From the NCBI GenBank assembly GCA_964019135.1, contig OZ025257.1, forward strand, positions 40,689,798 to 40,753,797: a stretch of DNA of 64,000 nt, written 5' to 3'. The position numbers and the translations under genes were made by a program. Position 1 is the stretch's first letter; each line of letters starts with the position of its first letter. The DNA comes from Arenicola marina. Taxonomy: Eukaryota; Annelida; Polychaeta; Arenicolidae. Positions 36,622 to 47,829 of the stretch are shown piece after piece. The notes under the pieces were generated by a model. That model had not been told where the DNA came from, searched no databases, and saw only the letters and a program-made list of their open reading frames with translations.

Positions 36622-36625
36622 TAAT

Positions 36626-36645
36626 AATTCTGATTAATCAGAATT
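36626..36645. other. 20-bp perfect palindrome
   Basis: AATTCTGATTAATCAGAATT reads the same on both strands. It lies at the end of D2, where the D3 and D6 copies continue with a different sequence. Confidence 0.8.
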
Positions 36646-37424
36646 TACTTTATGGCTGCGCGGAGAATTATTGGAGTGCTACATTATGGGAATACGTGTT
36701 GGTATCACCCCTACCCGATGGTGAGAAGAACGAATGGACTCGTCCAAGTGGAATCCCTCTGACAACGCGGATTGTTTACCGATTAGCGTCAACCGCGAGA
36801 CGATGTAGCGGCAGTTTACACGGGCGTTCACTTGATTCTCAACCACCAACGAAATAAACCACCTCCTCCACACCGCCTCCACTTTGCATCGACGCGAGTC
36901 AACAGGGTCTGGGCATAATTTCATGAAATGTCTGCTGACAAGAGGTCATTAAGTTTAAGCAATAATAATACAGTATGCAACTAGATGAGATGTGCTTACG
37001 AGCTATTTAAATATCATATATATTCATTGTATCATTAAGCCGTATTGTTATTAGTATTACAGCATATGCGACTGGATAATTTCAGAATTGTCTGCGGAAA
37101 GGCGCTATTAGGTTTTACAATATAATACATGGTGGAATGTGATGACCCGTATTTGCGAGGCATTTATATATCGTCAATAATGATCTTTATAGCACGTCTT
37201 ATTGTAATTTGTATCTCGGCATATGTATTTGGATAACTTCAGAAATATCTACTAAACTAAGTTAAGTTTAAAGAAATAATTCATAGTAAACTATGATGAT
37301 CCCTAGATCAGTTATTTCCATATTTGTACGAGGCGTTTGTCCCCTCACCTTCACTGCTATGTATGAAGACAACATCTATTTTCATATAGCCTTTCATAAA
37401 TATCCATAGTGGACTGCATAATAT
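36646..37424. other. AT-rich spacer
   Basis: An 81-codon minus-strand frame (36,679-36,924) has no recognised motif. The rest is AT-rich, with a few diverged repeats of the taattt...gcatatg...ggataa...cagaa...tct(g/a)c type at 37,060-37,090 and 37,205-37,255. Confidence 0.45.
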
Positions 37425-37533
37425 GTAGGTAGGTAGGTAGTTTATTTTGTCAAAAGGCCTTCAGGCCCATGGGACATAGCAATGAACGTATATACATTTG
37501 TCAACAAATAATAGCATTTTCCGTGTTTTGAAT

Positions 37534-38208
37534 TTACAGCTGCGCGCTGACACGTTTTTCTAGAGTGTGCACAAACATCGCTAATTTTCTTAGGGTAAAC
37601 ATATCTACACTTGACATCAACATAATAAAGTTCTCGTACGTTGGGGGATTCCAAAAAGCGTTGTCTATATATAAATGTCTGATATCCATAAACTTCGGGC
37701 AACACAATAACACGTGGTATTCATCTTCTATAACAAGGACATTTCTTACAGCACAGTGTTTACAAATTCTGTTTTCAGGTAATGTTCCATCACGGCGACC
37801 TAATTCAATAGAGAGATTATGAGCTGAACATCTAAAACGCGAAAGAGACTTTCTAAGTTTGGCAACATTTACTCTCAGTAAATATACTTCAAAGAAGAGT
37901 TGGTCCTTAAATGTACAAAACACACTAAGGCGACTTTGATCTCTAACCTTCATATGCCATTCTTCAATAAAACAGTTTTCTAATCTCTGGTTTAGCTCAG
38001 CAATAAATACACTTTCGTCATAAACTGATTGGTTAATCCATACATCATTAAAATCATATTTAGACAACAGAACTTTCACTGAGCTAGCCCAGGATGATCT
38101 ACTTTGATTGTCAAATTCTTTAAGCATGTTATAACAGCTTTTGACATACCTACTATTTGGCATCCGTAATATCTTTAACCAGTACTTAATACACTTAACA
38201 TTATACAT
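37534..38208 (-). pseudogene. LINE frame: C-terminal domain with Cys/His cluster
   Basis: This 224-codon frame is in phase with the preceding one and separated from it only by the TAG at 38,263 and the intervening codons, which read AAALGECGRLPLAKM. It contains the C-terminal RICKHC...EDEYHVLLCCP pattern common in animal LINEs with a terminal C-x2-C-type cluster. It ends about 95 bases before the (CTAC)n tail. Confidence 0.9.
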
Positions 38209-38262
38209 TTTTGCTAAGGGTAACCTGCCACATTCACCTAATGCGGCGGCGTCCGATGTTAA

Positions 38263-38838
38263 CTAGGGTAGTCCCAATAATCTCTTACAAAATCTAACTT
38301 GGACTTTCTCGATTTCCTTATACTCTTGATAACCCCAGATTTCGGCTCCATACGTGAGAATTGGCACAATGATTCGATCAAATAGAGTAAATGCTGCTTT
38401 TATAGGTAGACCGTTAAGTTTCTTATCAAGCTTGAAGATAGAGGCCAATGCTCTGTTGGCTTGACCAGTCAGTGTAGAAACAGCTTTCGACCATCTAAGT
38501 GTGCTAGTCAATACCAACCCTAAATATTTATACGACGATACAACTTTCAACCGTTCACCATCGAAAAACCATCGCTCGTTTGCTTTAACTATTCCTCCTC
38601 TCCGAAATACCATCACTTGCGTTTTTTTCATGTTTACTTTTAAACTCCACTTCTTACAATATGCCTCTAACATATTTATCGTTTGCTGGAGACGTCCTAC
38701 GGTATCCGCGCAGTTTGCTAAATCATCGGCAAACATGAGTGATATTATGTTTGGGGCATCGTTGCTCACATAGATACCTGGGCAGTTAGAGTCTGATAGC
38801 ATGGATAAATACTCCTCTATATATAAAGCAAACAGCAA
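38263..38838 (-). pseudogene. LINE frame: second half of reverse transcriptase
   Basis: This 191-codon frame continues the RT after the frameshift. It has LLFALYIEEY at the start, the catalytic FADD box at residues 36-39 (second and third Asp), a KKTQVM segment and SYKYLGLVL. It reaches RFCKRLLGLP and then meets a TAG where the related downstream frame continues in the same phase. The reading of one RT split by two lesions is therefore secure. Confidence 0.93.
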
Positions 38839-40570
38839 GGGACTTACAGCCCTGTCGCGTTCCGATTTTACACTGAAAATAGTCTGTCAAACTAGATTGT
38901 GTCTTAATACACGATTTTAAGTTAGCGTACATATCACGAATAACCGTCATTACATTTCCATGAATACCTTTACCTAGTAGACTAAACCATAACAGACTAT
39001 GGGGCATGCTGTCGAACGCCTTTGAAAAATCAATAAATAGGATATAACACCTGCCTTTCTCTTTCGTTACATACTTTTGAATTATAGACTGCAAGACAAA
39101 TATTTGATCACAAGTCGAATATCCTTTTCTATATCCCGCCTGCTCTTCTGACCGTAACTCGTTCTGGTCGACCCATACAGTTAATCTCTCGTTGATTAAT
39201 TTTGTGAATAGCTTACTGAGGGCAGACAATAAGGATATACCTCTATAATTACCCATGTCAGACAGTGATCCTTTCTTATGTACCGGCAATATGAGGGCCT
39301 TACACCAATCTCTCGGAAACTTCCCCGTGTCCAGTATCAGATTAAACAGACGAACAAGATATGGTAACAACAGTTCGGCAACCCCTTTCAACATTTCATT
39401 CGGTATTCCGTCGTAACCGGCAGCTTTGCCGTTGGGCAAATGTCGTATACAACCTAGTATTTCCTCAGCATCAAAAGCTCTATTCAGATGATCTCTTTCC
39501 AAACTCTCAACCTGTTGAACGTCACACTTAATACATACATTGTCGTGATCAGCTAGGGTGGATAACACCTCTTCCAAAAAAACAGAATCTGATTTCGCAG
39601 CCGTGACATTTAATAGATTTGCGAAGTATTCCTTCCACTCCTCAGGTTTTATATTAGAACTACTCCTACTGTTACCATGGTTACTGTGCAATCGCTGGAT
39701 ACAACGCCAAAAGGTAGTACACTCGGTACAGCTATCTATCAATGACTGCTTTAAGATCCGTGCATGTAGTAGCTTTTTACTTTTACAAAGGTTTTTAAAG
39801 ATTCTTCGAGCACCCTTATATTCATTGAGATGCTCTTGCGAATTTGAAACGCGAAAGAGGTCCAGCATATCTAGTTTCTGTTGCTTTGCTCGACTGCAGT
39901 CTGCATCCCACCATTCAGGCGGACTCTGCTGTACGCTTACTCGCATTGTACGCCTGGCTGGTCTGCGCATCGCAATACCACTGAGCTGCAGAGTATTAAC
40001 TAACAGTTTGACCAGCTCGTCTGTGTCATTTGAATTGCAATGTTCATTAAATATGCTTTCAAACTCACTGTCTAGAGACTCTAAAACATGCAAACTAAAC
40101 TCTTGAGAGAGATCGGCATTCCATTTAAATATATCGTGAGACTTTAGACCCGTTGTCATGCACACTCCAGTTACACAGTCTTCCATATCTAACAAGTCAT
40201 ATCGAAACATGCAACTTACTGGGAGATGATTTGTTACACAGTGAAAATCTGGTTTCAACACTTCGAACTTGACTATTGAACTAAACATATCACTTGGGGC
40301 AATAATATAATCTACGACACTGCAACCACTTTCTGTTATGTTTGTAATTTCACCGTATGCATCACCTTTGCATCGACCATTTAATATGTGGAGATCTAGC
40401 GCTATACATAATTTAGGTAACGACCGGCCGAAATTATTTACACCTTGGTCTTTTGATGCACGTGGGATGTCGAAGTCGTCACTTTTATACCACTCCATGT
40501 TTGGAATATGTTTCACAGTATCATCAATGTAATCGTTTTCCAATCCTATTCTCGAGTTCAAGTCTCCCAT
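38786..40570 (-). pseudogene. LINE frame: endonuclease end and reverse transcriptase palm
   Basis: The first 594 codons from an internal ATG contain the endonuclease motifs GDLNSRIG (2-9), VDYII (86-90) and NHLPV (114-118). The RT motifs are GKAAGYDGIPNEML (381-394), NYRGISLL (441-448), EEQAGYRKGYST (475-486), FIDFSKAFD with the first catalytic Asp (512-520) and GTRQGC (570-575). The true frame begins upstream, since codons for CTYLPPEG and KVVI precede this ATG without a stop. The frame leaves the RT just after GTRQGC because about five bases are missing there. The final 19 or so residues are out of frame. Confidence 0.93.
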
Positions 40571-40726
40571 GATGACAACCTTATCAAGTGGGTACCTCGC
40601 TTTGATATCGATAATCTGTTCGTACAGTATTTCAACGCCATTTTGTTCATGTGATTGGTGTAAATAATCAGCAGCACCTTCGGGGGGTAAATACGTACAG
40701 ACAAATGGTAAATTAATATGGTAAAT

Positions 40727-40749
40727 CTATATATATATATATATATATC
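40727..40749. repeat. (TA)n microsatellite at the LINE 5' edge
   Basis: About eleven TA dinucleotides abut the truncated 5' end of the LINE. The tract may predate the insertion or have grown at the junction. Confidence 0.85.
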
Positions 40750-40780
40750 AATTAGTATCCATTGATATTTGCCTGTCTAA

Positions 40781-41016
40781 CATCTGATTGCCACAGATGT
40801 GTACTACATTTAATTCACAGTGGCAATGTGTTTGCCACTATATTTGTCATTTTGCTTGGCGATATTTTTTCCGCCAAATGTTTTTCCATTTGCGATGTGT
40901 TTTCCGACACATGTATATTAGTGGCGATGCGTTTTTCCGCCACATCTTTATTAGTGGCGATGCTCTTTTCCGCCACATTTTTATCAGTGGCGATGTGGTT
41001 ATTCCGCCACTGATAA
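40781..41016. repeat. Chain of short hairpins, about 32-bp period
   Basis: Consecutive inverted repeats are: CATCTG/CAGATG (40,781/40,794), AGTGGCAA/TTGCCACT (40,819/40,832), TTGGCG/CGCCAA (40,856/40,872), CAAATG/CATTTG (40,875/40,887), ATGTGT/ACACAT (40,895/40,907), GTGGCG/CGCCAC (40,921/40,938 and 40,954/40,971), and a 12-bp stem TTATCAGTGGCG/CGCCACTGATAA (40,981/41,005). Stem sequences differ between units, yet both arms change together. Two overlapping plus-strand frames cross the region, but they look incidental. Confidence 0.85.
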
Positions 41017-41183
41017 TCTTGAACCTTTTATTCTCGGCAATAAATTGCCCTATCCAACAACTTACATAACTCTTTGTGTTCTTCTATTACAATGCAGGGA
41101 ACGAGCTGCGGGCGAGCCACCTATATCACTCTTTCGTAGCGCAAGACATAAAATGCAATTTCCGAGTGCTGAAAAGATCAAAC

Positions 41184-41342
41184 AGCATATCACTTTCTTG
41201 TGAGTTTCGGAGAAGAGTACTGCCCACTTTCACCTACCATAAGCTATGATTTAAAGAAAAAGGATTCAAGCGTGGGCGGGACTTAGTTCAGAGTGTAGAT
41301 CGATCTATTGTGACTCCTTTCAAGAGTGCCGGAATTAGCATA
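41184..41342 (-). repeat. Element D copy D3 at the B1 left edge
   Basis: It carries agcatatcactttcttgtga through gcgtgggcgggacttag and gatcgatctattgtgactcc. A near-identical phrase of about 28 bases around atgcaattt...gtgctgaaaaga lies on both sides (41,148-41,180 and 41,343-41,372). This looks like a duplication spanning the element or a very long target repeat. Confidence 0.75.
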
Positions 41343-41374
41343 ATGCAATTTCTGGGTGCTGAAAAGACTAAACG

Positions 41375-41500
41375 GAGGGAGGGGGGGGGAGAGGTGCTCT
41401 GAAAACTTGCGACCACTATTTTGACCATTGGAGTCCACTAGATTTTTGACGATCGGTGGGGGGCATAAGTCCACTGAGAACTTGCGACCGGGAGATTCAT
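41375..41500 (+). mobile_element. G-rich MITE-like fragment in B1
   Basis: G runs separate the phrases ctctgaaaacttgcgacc and gagaacttgcgaccggg. These are shared with B2 58,350-58,480 and with 10,173-10,255. There are no intact ends. Confidence 0.4.
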
Positions 41501-42486
41501 GCCGCCTCAGATAGCGTTCTTCCTCAAAACGTGGGGGTCCCACGCACCAGATGGCCTAAATTTTGTATTGAAAAAAGGCGTTCTTCCTTAAAAGAAGGGA
41601 CCGGTCCGCATCCCCTAGACCTCCCTACATAAAGGGTAGGATGAAGAGGTGGGGGTGCGAAAGAGGTTTTACATATGCAATAGATTGCCGTAGCGACACC
41701 TACCAGACGAGTCATAGACGTCTGTTTTATAGCCTAGGAGTGATTTGGGGGTCCCCGAATAAATGCTTTCCCTCTTACCTTAACGCCAACCGCGCTCTAA
41801 ACTGACCCAGTCTGGAGACATAGAGCCCATTTTACACCCCGGCAGTGACGTTTGTGGTGAATATGCCATGGCTTTGATTTCTCATGCTGGTCATATGTCG
41901 TTCACAGTGATTCCTTCCGTCAGGCTCAAAGAGGTCAGAGCGCATAGGACAAGCCCTGAGGACAATGATCCCGTCGGTGAGTTGATGGGGACGGTGACTC
42001 TGTCTCACATGAAGCTGGTGGGCGCCAGTACCGTCCTGGGGCCGTTCAGACAGCTCCATCACATCAAACCGACATGGATGGCCAGAGGAATAACAGAAGA
42101 AATGGGCATCATCATGTTCATAGTTCATCATGTTCTATGTGTCCGGAGGCGGCGGGTCGAGTCGTGTTTTTTTTAGACAGGTCACAATGGGTATTACTTT
42201 GCGATGAACGATGAGGTTATTGTTGGCGCTGATCATAGCCGGCCGATGGCAGACATAACATATGTAGATCAAATTAGGTTTGGCTGAGGCAACATTTGTC
42301 ATCCGCTACAGTGGCCACACGGTGAATATTGGGCGCCGTTAGGATACGAGGCATATCAGGCACTGTCGCAACCCAGTCTCTGCTGTAATATCCGAATAAG
42401 GGCGAATAAAACACATGCGAAACACGTCCCGTTGCGACTAATACATCGTTTTCATCAATTCCTTTTCCAATTTTCCCTGTTTTCCT

Positions 42487-42645
42487 ACACGTCCTAGAGG
42501 GCTGCCCGGATAGTGCTTTGGTCACCTGATAGATCGATGGTTGGAGTCAGTCCTGTGGTCATGGCACCGCTCTTCCCTTGTTTCTCCCCCATTGACGCGA
42601 TATGACCTGAATTGGTGAAAACGTCCTGAATATACAACCATCAGG
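42487..42645 (+). mobile_element. tRNA-derived SINE (S4), head damaged
   Basis: It includes a B-box-like gatggttggagtc, the gacgcgatatgacc body and gtgaaaacgtcctgaatata at the 3' end. The A-box segment present in its B2 twin (59,475-59,510) is deleted here, so this copy could not be transcribed from its own promoter. Confidence 0.75.
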
Positions 42646-43320
42646 CACGTCCGGAAATATCGCCGCTGAAAAGATCTCGGGATGGCATGCTATGCGGCAA
42701 ATCACAGATTAATTGAAACAACATTACCCACCTGCAATCAATAGGGATATTTATCCCCAGGCAAAAGAAAAACCACTTGCATGCGAGTTTCTTTTAAGAA
42801 AAATATGTCCTGATTGACGTGTTAGTGGCTAGATCAGCTTTCAATGAGACAACGACGATGTATTCCAAGGATCGGGCACCAGCTGCCTTGTGCCACAAAG
42901 GCTCACGTTGTCAGAAGAGACCTCCCGTCTCCAACAGTATTATCCACGTCTCATAGCAATAATAATAATAATAATAATATGATTATCCTTATTGTCATAT
43001 AAAAGAGGTTGATACATTGTCGTGGTAAAAGTACACAATATAAAATATGACAAAAGCTGAAACCGAAGCTTAGACGTTGTGTACGTGATTATGAACAGCG
43101 ATATCAACACACTCAAGTCCCATCTCCCGGAGACAGAAAAAAATCAACAAATCAGCCTCATCAGCAAATATTTTTACTTTACGGATTCGATGGTATATAT
43201 TTCCGTGTGCAGTTTGCGTCAGGATTCACCTCATTAACCGCAGGGAACCTTTACGTCAGAAAACCGTGCCTCGTTTTGAGCGGAAACGACGAAAAGAGGA
43301 GGAGAAAATGAGAATCATTG

Positions 43321-43440
43321 GCAGACCTCAGCAGATTGATGGCGGTCCCGCAGCGCCAAATCAATTAAAGTCGCTCCCTGTCTGATTAGCTGGCCAGTGC
43401 AGTTATTACGTCAGTACTTGGATAATATAACATGGCGTCA
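43321..43440 (+). repeat. Conserved 120-bp module M, first copy
   Basis: The module runs from cagacctcagcagat through ggcggtcccgcagcgcc, tcgctccctgtctgattag and ttacgtcagtacttggataa to aacatggcg. It recurs at 47,689-47,810, 60,322-60,442 and, inverted, 27,741-27,858. It has few differences, while much of the flanking sequence has drifted more. A tacgtcag motif and an AT-rich ataatataa precede an ATG, but no function is shown. Confidence 0.75.
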
Positions 43441-45025
43441 AACAAAACCAAAACAAGTCAAACAAGATGTCAGGATATTACTAAAGGAGTCTGTTTTGCT
43501 TGTTCAAAGCTAGGTCTTAATGTGTTGTAGCCTCACCTTTTCACCCTGACATTGGTCACGTAACTAACCCAACTCTGCCAACCACTAAACCGCCGACCCG
43601 CTCTACCAGTTTTCCTGTTCACATTGTTGTTTCGAAGGTGGAGTGATGTTCTAATGACCTGATTGTCCGATTGGAGCGGTGACAGGGATTGGGCGCCTAT
43701 ACAGTTCAGCTCACCCCACATTGGCAGCGACTGCTATTTTAGTGGTCCGCAACTCGAAATGTTCTTTGGGTGTAAATGACGCTCACGACAACTCGTTGCA
43801 CTTGGTCTTTGGCATATCATAGCCATTGTGTCCTAGCTGACGCCATGATCTACTGTACAATAAGGGCGTGCTATGATTACATAATGAAGCCGGGGGCGAC
43901 GTGTAATTGGAAGCCGGAGCAGCGCCACCTATCTGGAGAGGTCTGTAAGTGGTCTCATTTCCTGTCGCCTTCGTCCGCCCGATTCAGAGCAGCTGACACG
44001 AATCTATTGTTTTACGGAACGCCGACTGGGAATTAAAGGTAATTTTCATCAAGACCTGTCCGAAGAGCCGATTAGCAGTTATTTCTGTCTGAGCCAAAAT
44101 TAGACGTCACAATGACGCACAATGACGCCGTAGGAACAACAAAAGAAGATAAGACATGGTCTTGATTGGGTCGTGTCGGTGACAGGTCCCTTGCGAATAA
44201 CCGGACGGATACATCATGGAATCCCCAGCGCCGGAAAGAGGCTGCTAATTACTGAGTCTAGGCACACACGCGCGGCTAATACTGCTCGAGAGAAGGCCCA
44301 CGGGTTGTATGCAGACCGTTGTGGTCATGCGGCACACCTCCGCGACACAAAGCACCAGGTCATAGCATACATCATGCTTTGCGGCCTATTGGCAAGCTGA
44401 CATAGTCACTAACAAGACACTCGGGATGCGTTATATGCTATAAAACTGGTTCCACTACAACCATGGCCGCCTGGAGGCGCTACTGTCTACTGGCTTACCA
44501 TATCGTGTATAGTGCATTGGTCTCTCCTCTCCTTGAAAACATGTTCTCCTCCTCATACTTCCCATTGGAGTGACATTATTATGAAAAGGAACAGGTGCTC
44601 ACCCGCTGTGTGGTATTAAATAATATGTGGATTGCGAGGCTATATATCTATCGTTGATCCCGTTGTGACTGTGGTCCTGTACCGGCGGAGTGCTGAAATC
44701 ACGTCTTCTCCCGATTTCCTTGAATTTTCACTTAACGCGGATTTCAAACAATGCTTCTTTAATGTTTAGAGTTACGCTGGTTAAATGTCCATTATATAAT
44801 CATGACAGGCAGATATTGTTGGTCACATTTCCAACCCAAAGACGTTGTCTGACCTCTAAGTCACTTCATACGTCTCTGCTCCCTGGTCGCACTGACCAAG
44901 TTACCACCGAGGACGGCTATGTAGTGTCGTTTTGCGATAATTCGTCAATGAAGTGATACAAACATACACCGACATCAACGTAGCAAAACCGATAATTCGT
45001 GAGGCTGCTAGGTTGCTGCAAGGGT

Positions 45026-45122
45026 TGTTGGTTGTATATTTAGGACGCTTTAACCAATTTTTATTCATTTCGACTCAATTGGGGAAGAAAAGGAAGAGCG
45101 GACCCATGTTCCCGGGGGCAAC
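45026..45122 (-). mobile_element. SINE tail fragment (S7)
   Basis: On the minus strand it has the 3' SINE end (ATTGGTTAAAGCGTCCTAAATATAC) plus some body. The tRNA head is absent. The twin in B2 is at 62,362-62,465. Confidence 0.7.
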
Positions 45123-45711
45123 ACCCGCCATCGGCAATGTGGATGGCTTGGTATGCTCATTAACACGCCCCCCCCCCCCCCCCACCTCCGTTAACCCCTT
45201 CCCTCTACCCTTCACCCTCCTTCTCTCAGGCGTAGATTGTTGGTATGGAAGTGGGTGAACGAAAGAAACAACGCAATTTCCATAAAACATATGCTTTATT
45301 GCTTATATACTTATTGCAATAAACAGTATCATTATTATTACTAATCGTTGCGTGTCATGATGAGACTAACTCTGTTTGTCCTCTGGAACCCTACATTAAT
45401 TCCTCTCTCCCGAGGCCGACGGGACACCTCTCTGAGTCTTATGAGCTCGTCTATCCTCGCCATCCGTTATTGGCCCATCCATGGCACCAAGACCCGACTC
45501 TCAAGACGGTTGTAACCATGGCGACAGATCGATTATCACGCCTGTGGTATGTCAGGTTCTGCAGCAATCTCGATCCCAGAGTTCCTTGCGCGAGAGCGAT
45601 AAGTCAATAATTGCTCAACGAGCTACTCTGTACGGAGATTCGATTTGTGGACGATCGGGCCGTTCGAGGAGCCGAGAGACGTGAGGTCACGTGGTCAACC
45701 CCTTGCCAATT

Positions 45712-46078
45712 ACCGCTTCCCGTCAGGTGGCGCGCCACACGCTCACCCCTCAGTGTGACAAATGACGCTCAAGACAAGGACACAAGGCGAGTCCCCGACT
45801 GGAGCCACGAGCCAGTCACCGTACGTCAAGGGACACATTAACAAAGTTAGATAAATGCCCCAGCTCGTGGGGTCCATACCCCCCGGGCCCTGCCCTACTG
45901 TCGTGTCGTGGCATGGCCCCGACTGGGCGGGTCGAGAAGTGGCAGTTTTTTTCTTGAAACCTGCCAAAATACGCATCCTTTCTGTTTTTCAGGGACGGCA
46001 CTTAGGGAAGATACAGAACAAAATATGTATGGCGACATCATACTTACACACACAAAGAGAACCCCCCCCCCCTCCACC
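45712..46078 (+). other. B segment present in B1 and B3, absent from B2
   Basis: About 370 bases between ccttgccaatta and cccgaaaaacttcag occur here and, inverted, at 32,395-32,765. They are missing at 63,080 in B2, so B2 carries a deletion. A C run (46,062-46,078) sits at one edge. Confidence 0.8.
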
Positions 46079-46394
46079 CCCCGAAAAACTTCAGTTGAAG
46101 TCATTCCACGTGTCATGTAACGAATGTATTATCTCACGTCATCAGCGGGCCAGAAACGGCCACAAAACAGTCTTCAGCGCATGTCCCTTGGGTGCAATTA
46201 TATTTTCCCTTGTCTGCTTGTGTGTATGAGATAACACTCATTTTTTATAATCATGTATTCATAAAAAAAGGGAATTATATAACCTTCTGACTCCTGATGC
46301 AAGGCATCAATGCAATAATGAAAGTTCTCTGTGCGGCAACCATTGCATCATCAGCGAGTAAGAAACGGGCACAAAACCGACATCAGCACAGTTA

Positions 46395-46860
46395 AGTGTT
46401 ACCTTGTCTCCCAAAATATTTAAGAAAGGAATTCAAGAGAAAAATTGGATATTAAAAGAGTATATAACCATTGACACTGACACTGATACTGGCACTGCCT
46501 CTGCATTAAGTTATTCAATTCAGTTATAGCTGCCTGTACGGCCGTGAGTCACATTTATCACAGCTTTTAACAACTGTGTCGCATCGATAGATCACCGGTT
46601 AATAGTTACATACACATCCGTACCCAATTCAAGCCGGCCACAGTTAGTTACACAACGTGACCAAAAGAACCATATTTCATTTCACAGTGTGGCTCATGTT
46701 TGCACGAAGCTGGCCTGGAGCATCCATCCATCTGAGTCCATATCTGACATTACGGGCAAGATTCACTACTGTCACGCTGAACAAGCCTAAGGCTCTACCC
46801 ACGGATTCCTGAAGTTAAATGCAAAAAGTAAGCTGCAATTATTGTTAATATCTTTTTAAA
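46395..46860 (+). other. Second B segment absent from B2
   Basis: About 465 bases between aaaccgacatc and aaaagagaaaacgtatg are missing at 63,390 in B2. They are partly present, inverted, in B3 (28,735-29,050). This again points to loss in B2. Confidence 0.8.
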
Positions 46861-47688
46861 AGAGAAAACGTATGTAAATGGGCCTTTTGGGAACAGTGTA
46901 AGAGCTGCCCCGGTCGGCTGTTTGAGGTCAGCGCTAGTGAGGACAAGGATATTGACCCTTGCAGACCCATCCATGTCAGCGAGCCATACCTGATCGGTCT
47001 CTAGATTAACATCAGCGAGGAATCAAGTGACCTTTCCGGACTCATACACAAGACTAACAGAGCAATTTACACTCGTCTCCGCAAACAATAAATATCAGTG
47101 ATTTTGATGTATCTTGGTGGTCGTATGTCGTTCGCGGTGATTCTCCCCGTCAGGGTCGCAAAGGTCAGGGCGCACAGAGACTAGCACAGAGGACAATGAA
47201 CCCGGCCGTGGGTTGATTGGTAACAAACACTATATCAGACACTGTCAGCCACTGTCACAACACCGCCGTCCGTTGTAATCTTTGGATAAAGACTAAATAA
47301 AACAGATTTGAAAGGATTCGTCCGCAAGTGAAAAACTTGCTGCGATCCGTATATGCGTCTCTTTTCTTCACTTTCATGGCTAGTACCGGACAGCGCGCGG
47401 ATGAACAAGGAACCGCAGTCAACAGACTAAATGCAAAAGACCCACCGGCAAACAACATTTCCTCAAGAGCTCAGAAGAGATTGCTGTACGCAACCTCCTT
47501 TCTGCAGCAGTATTAACCACGTCTACTCAGACTTATCAGTACTTAGGTGGTTATTTTTCACTCTGCAGATACAATGGTATATAAGTTGGTTTCAGGGTTC
47601 TTATGCGTAGCGCACCTAATGAGTGCCACCAAGTCCTTGCCGCCTTTGGCTGACAGGAAGCAACGAGGAGGAGGAAATGAGACTCAGT

Positions 47689-47810
47689 AGCAGACCTCAG
47701 CAGACGGATGGCGGTCCCGCAGCGCCCAACCAATTAAAGTCGCTCCCTGTCTGATTAGCCGGCCAGTGCAGTTCTTATGTCAGTACTTGGATAATATAAC
47801 ATGGCTTCAG
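47689..47810 (+). repeat. Module M, second copy in B1
   Basis: It differs from 43,321-43,440 at roughly seven positions by eye (for example gcccaacc versus gccaaatc). It marks the start of the next internal repeat of B. Confidence 0.75.
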
Positions 47811-47829
47811 TTACGAGACAATGGTTTCT

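Larger units (their letters stand above)
37425..40726 (-). mobile_element. Non-LTR retrotransposon (LINE), 5'-truncated copy
   Basis: The element is on the minus strand. Its frame is open from 40,726, beside a (TA)n tract, and covers the C-terminal half of an APE-type endonuclease, a reverse transcriptase and a C-terminal cysteine/histidine region. A short 3' UTR follows, with AATAAA and a (CTAC)4 tail at 37,440-37,425. The amino-terminal part of the endonuclease and anything before it are missing, which is typical of incomplete target-primed reverse transcription. Two breaks are seen: about five bases lost in the RQGC-x-LSP region near 38,846, and an in-frame TAG at 38,263. Domain order and motifs fit the Jockey/CR1/I-like side of LINEs; the exact clade is uncertain. 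Confidence 0.95.

Noticed and set aside
40781-41016. CRISPR repeats or a bacterial terminator series
   Set aside because: There are no fixed repeats with unique spacers, the stems vary, and the context is a eukaryotic repeat region.
41868-42176. 102-codon plus frame (139 codons in B2, 58,844-59,263) and a 99-codon minus frame over the same bases
   Set aside because: Both strands are open, the two copies are too similar to test constraint, and no domain is recognisable on either strand.
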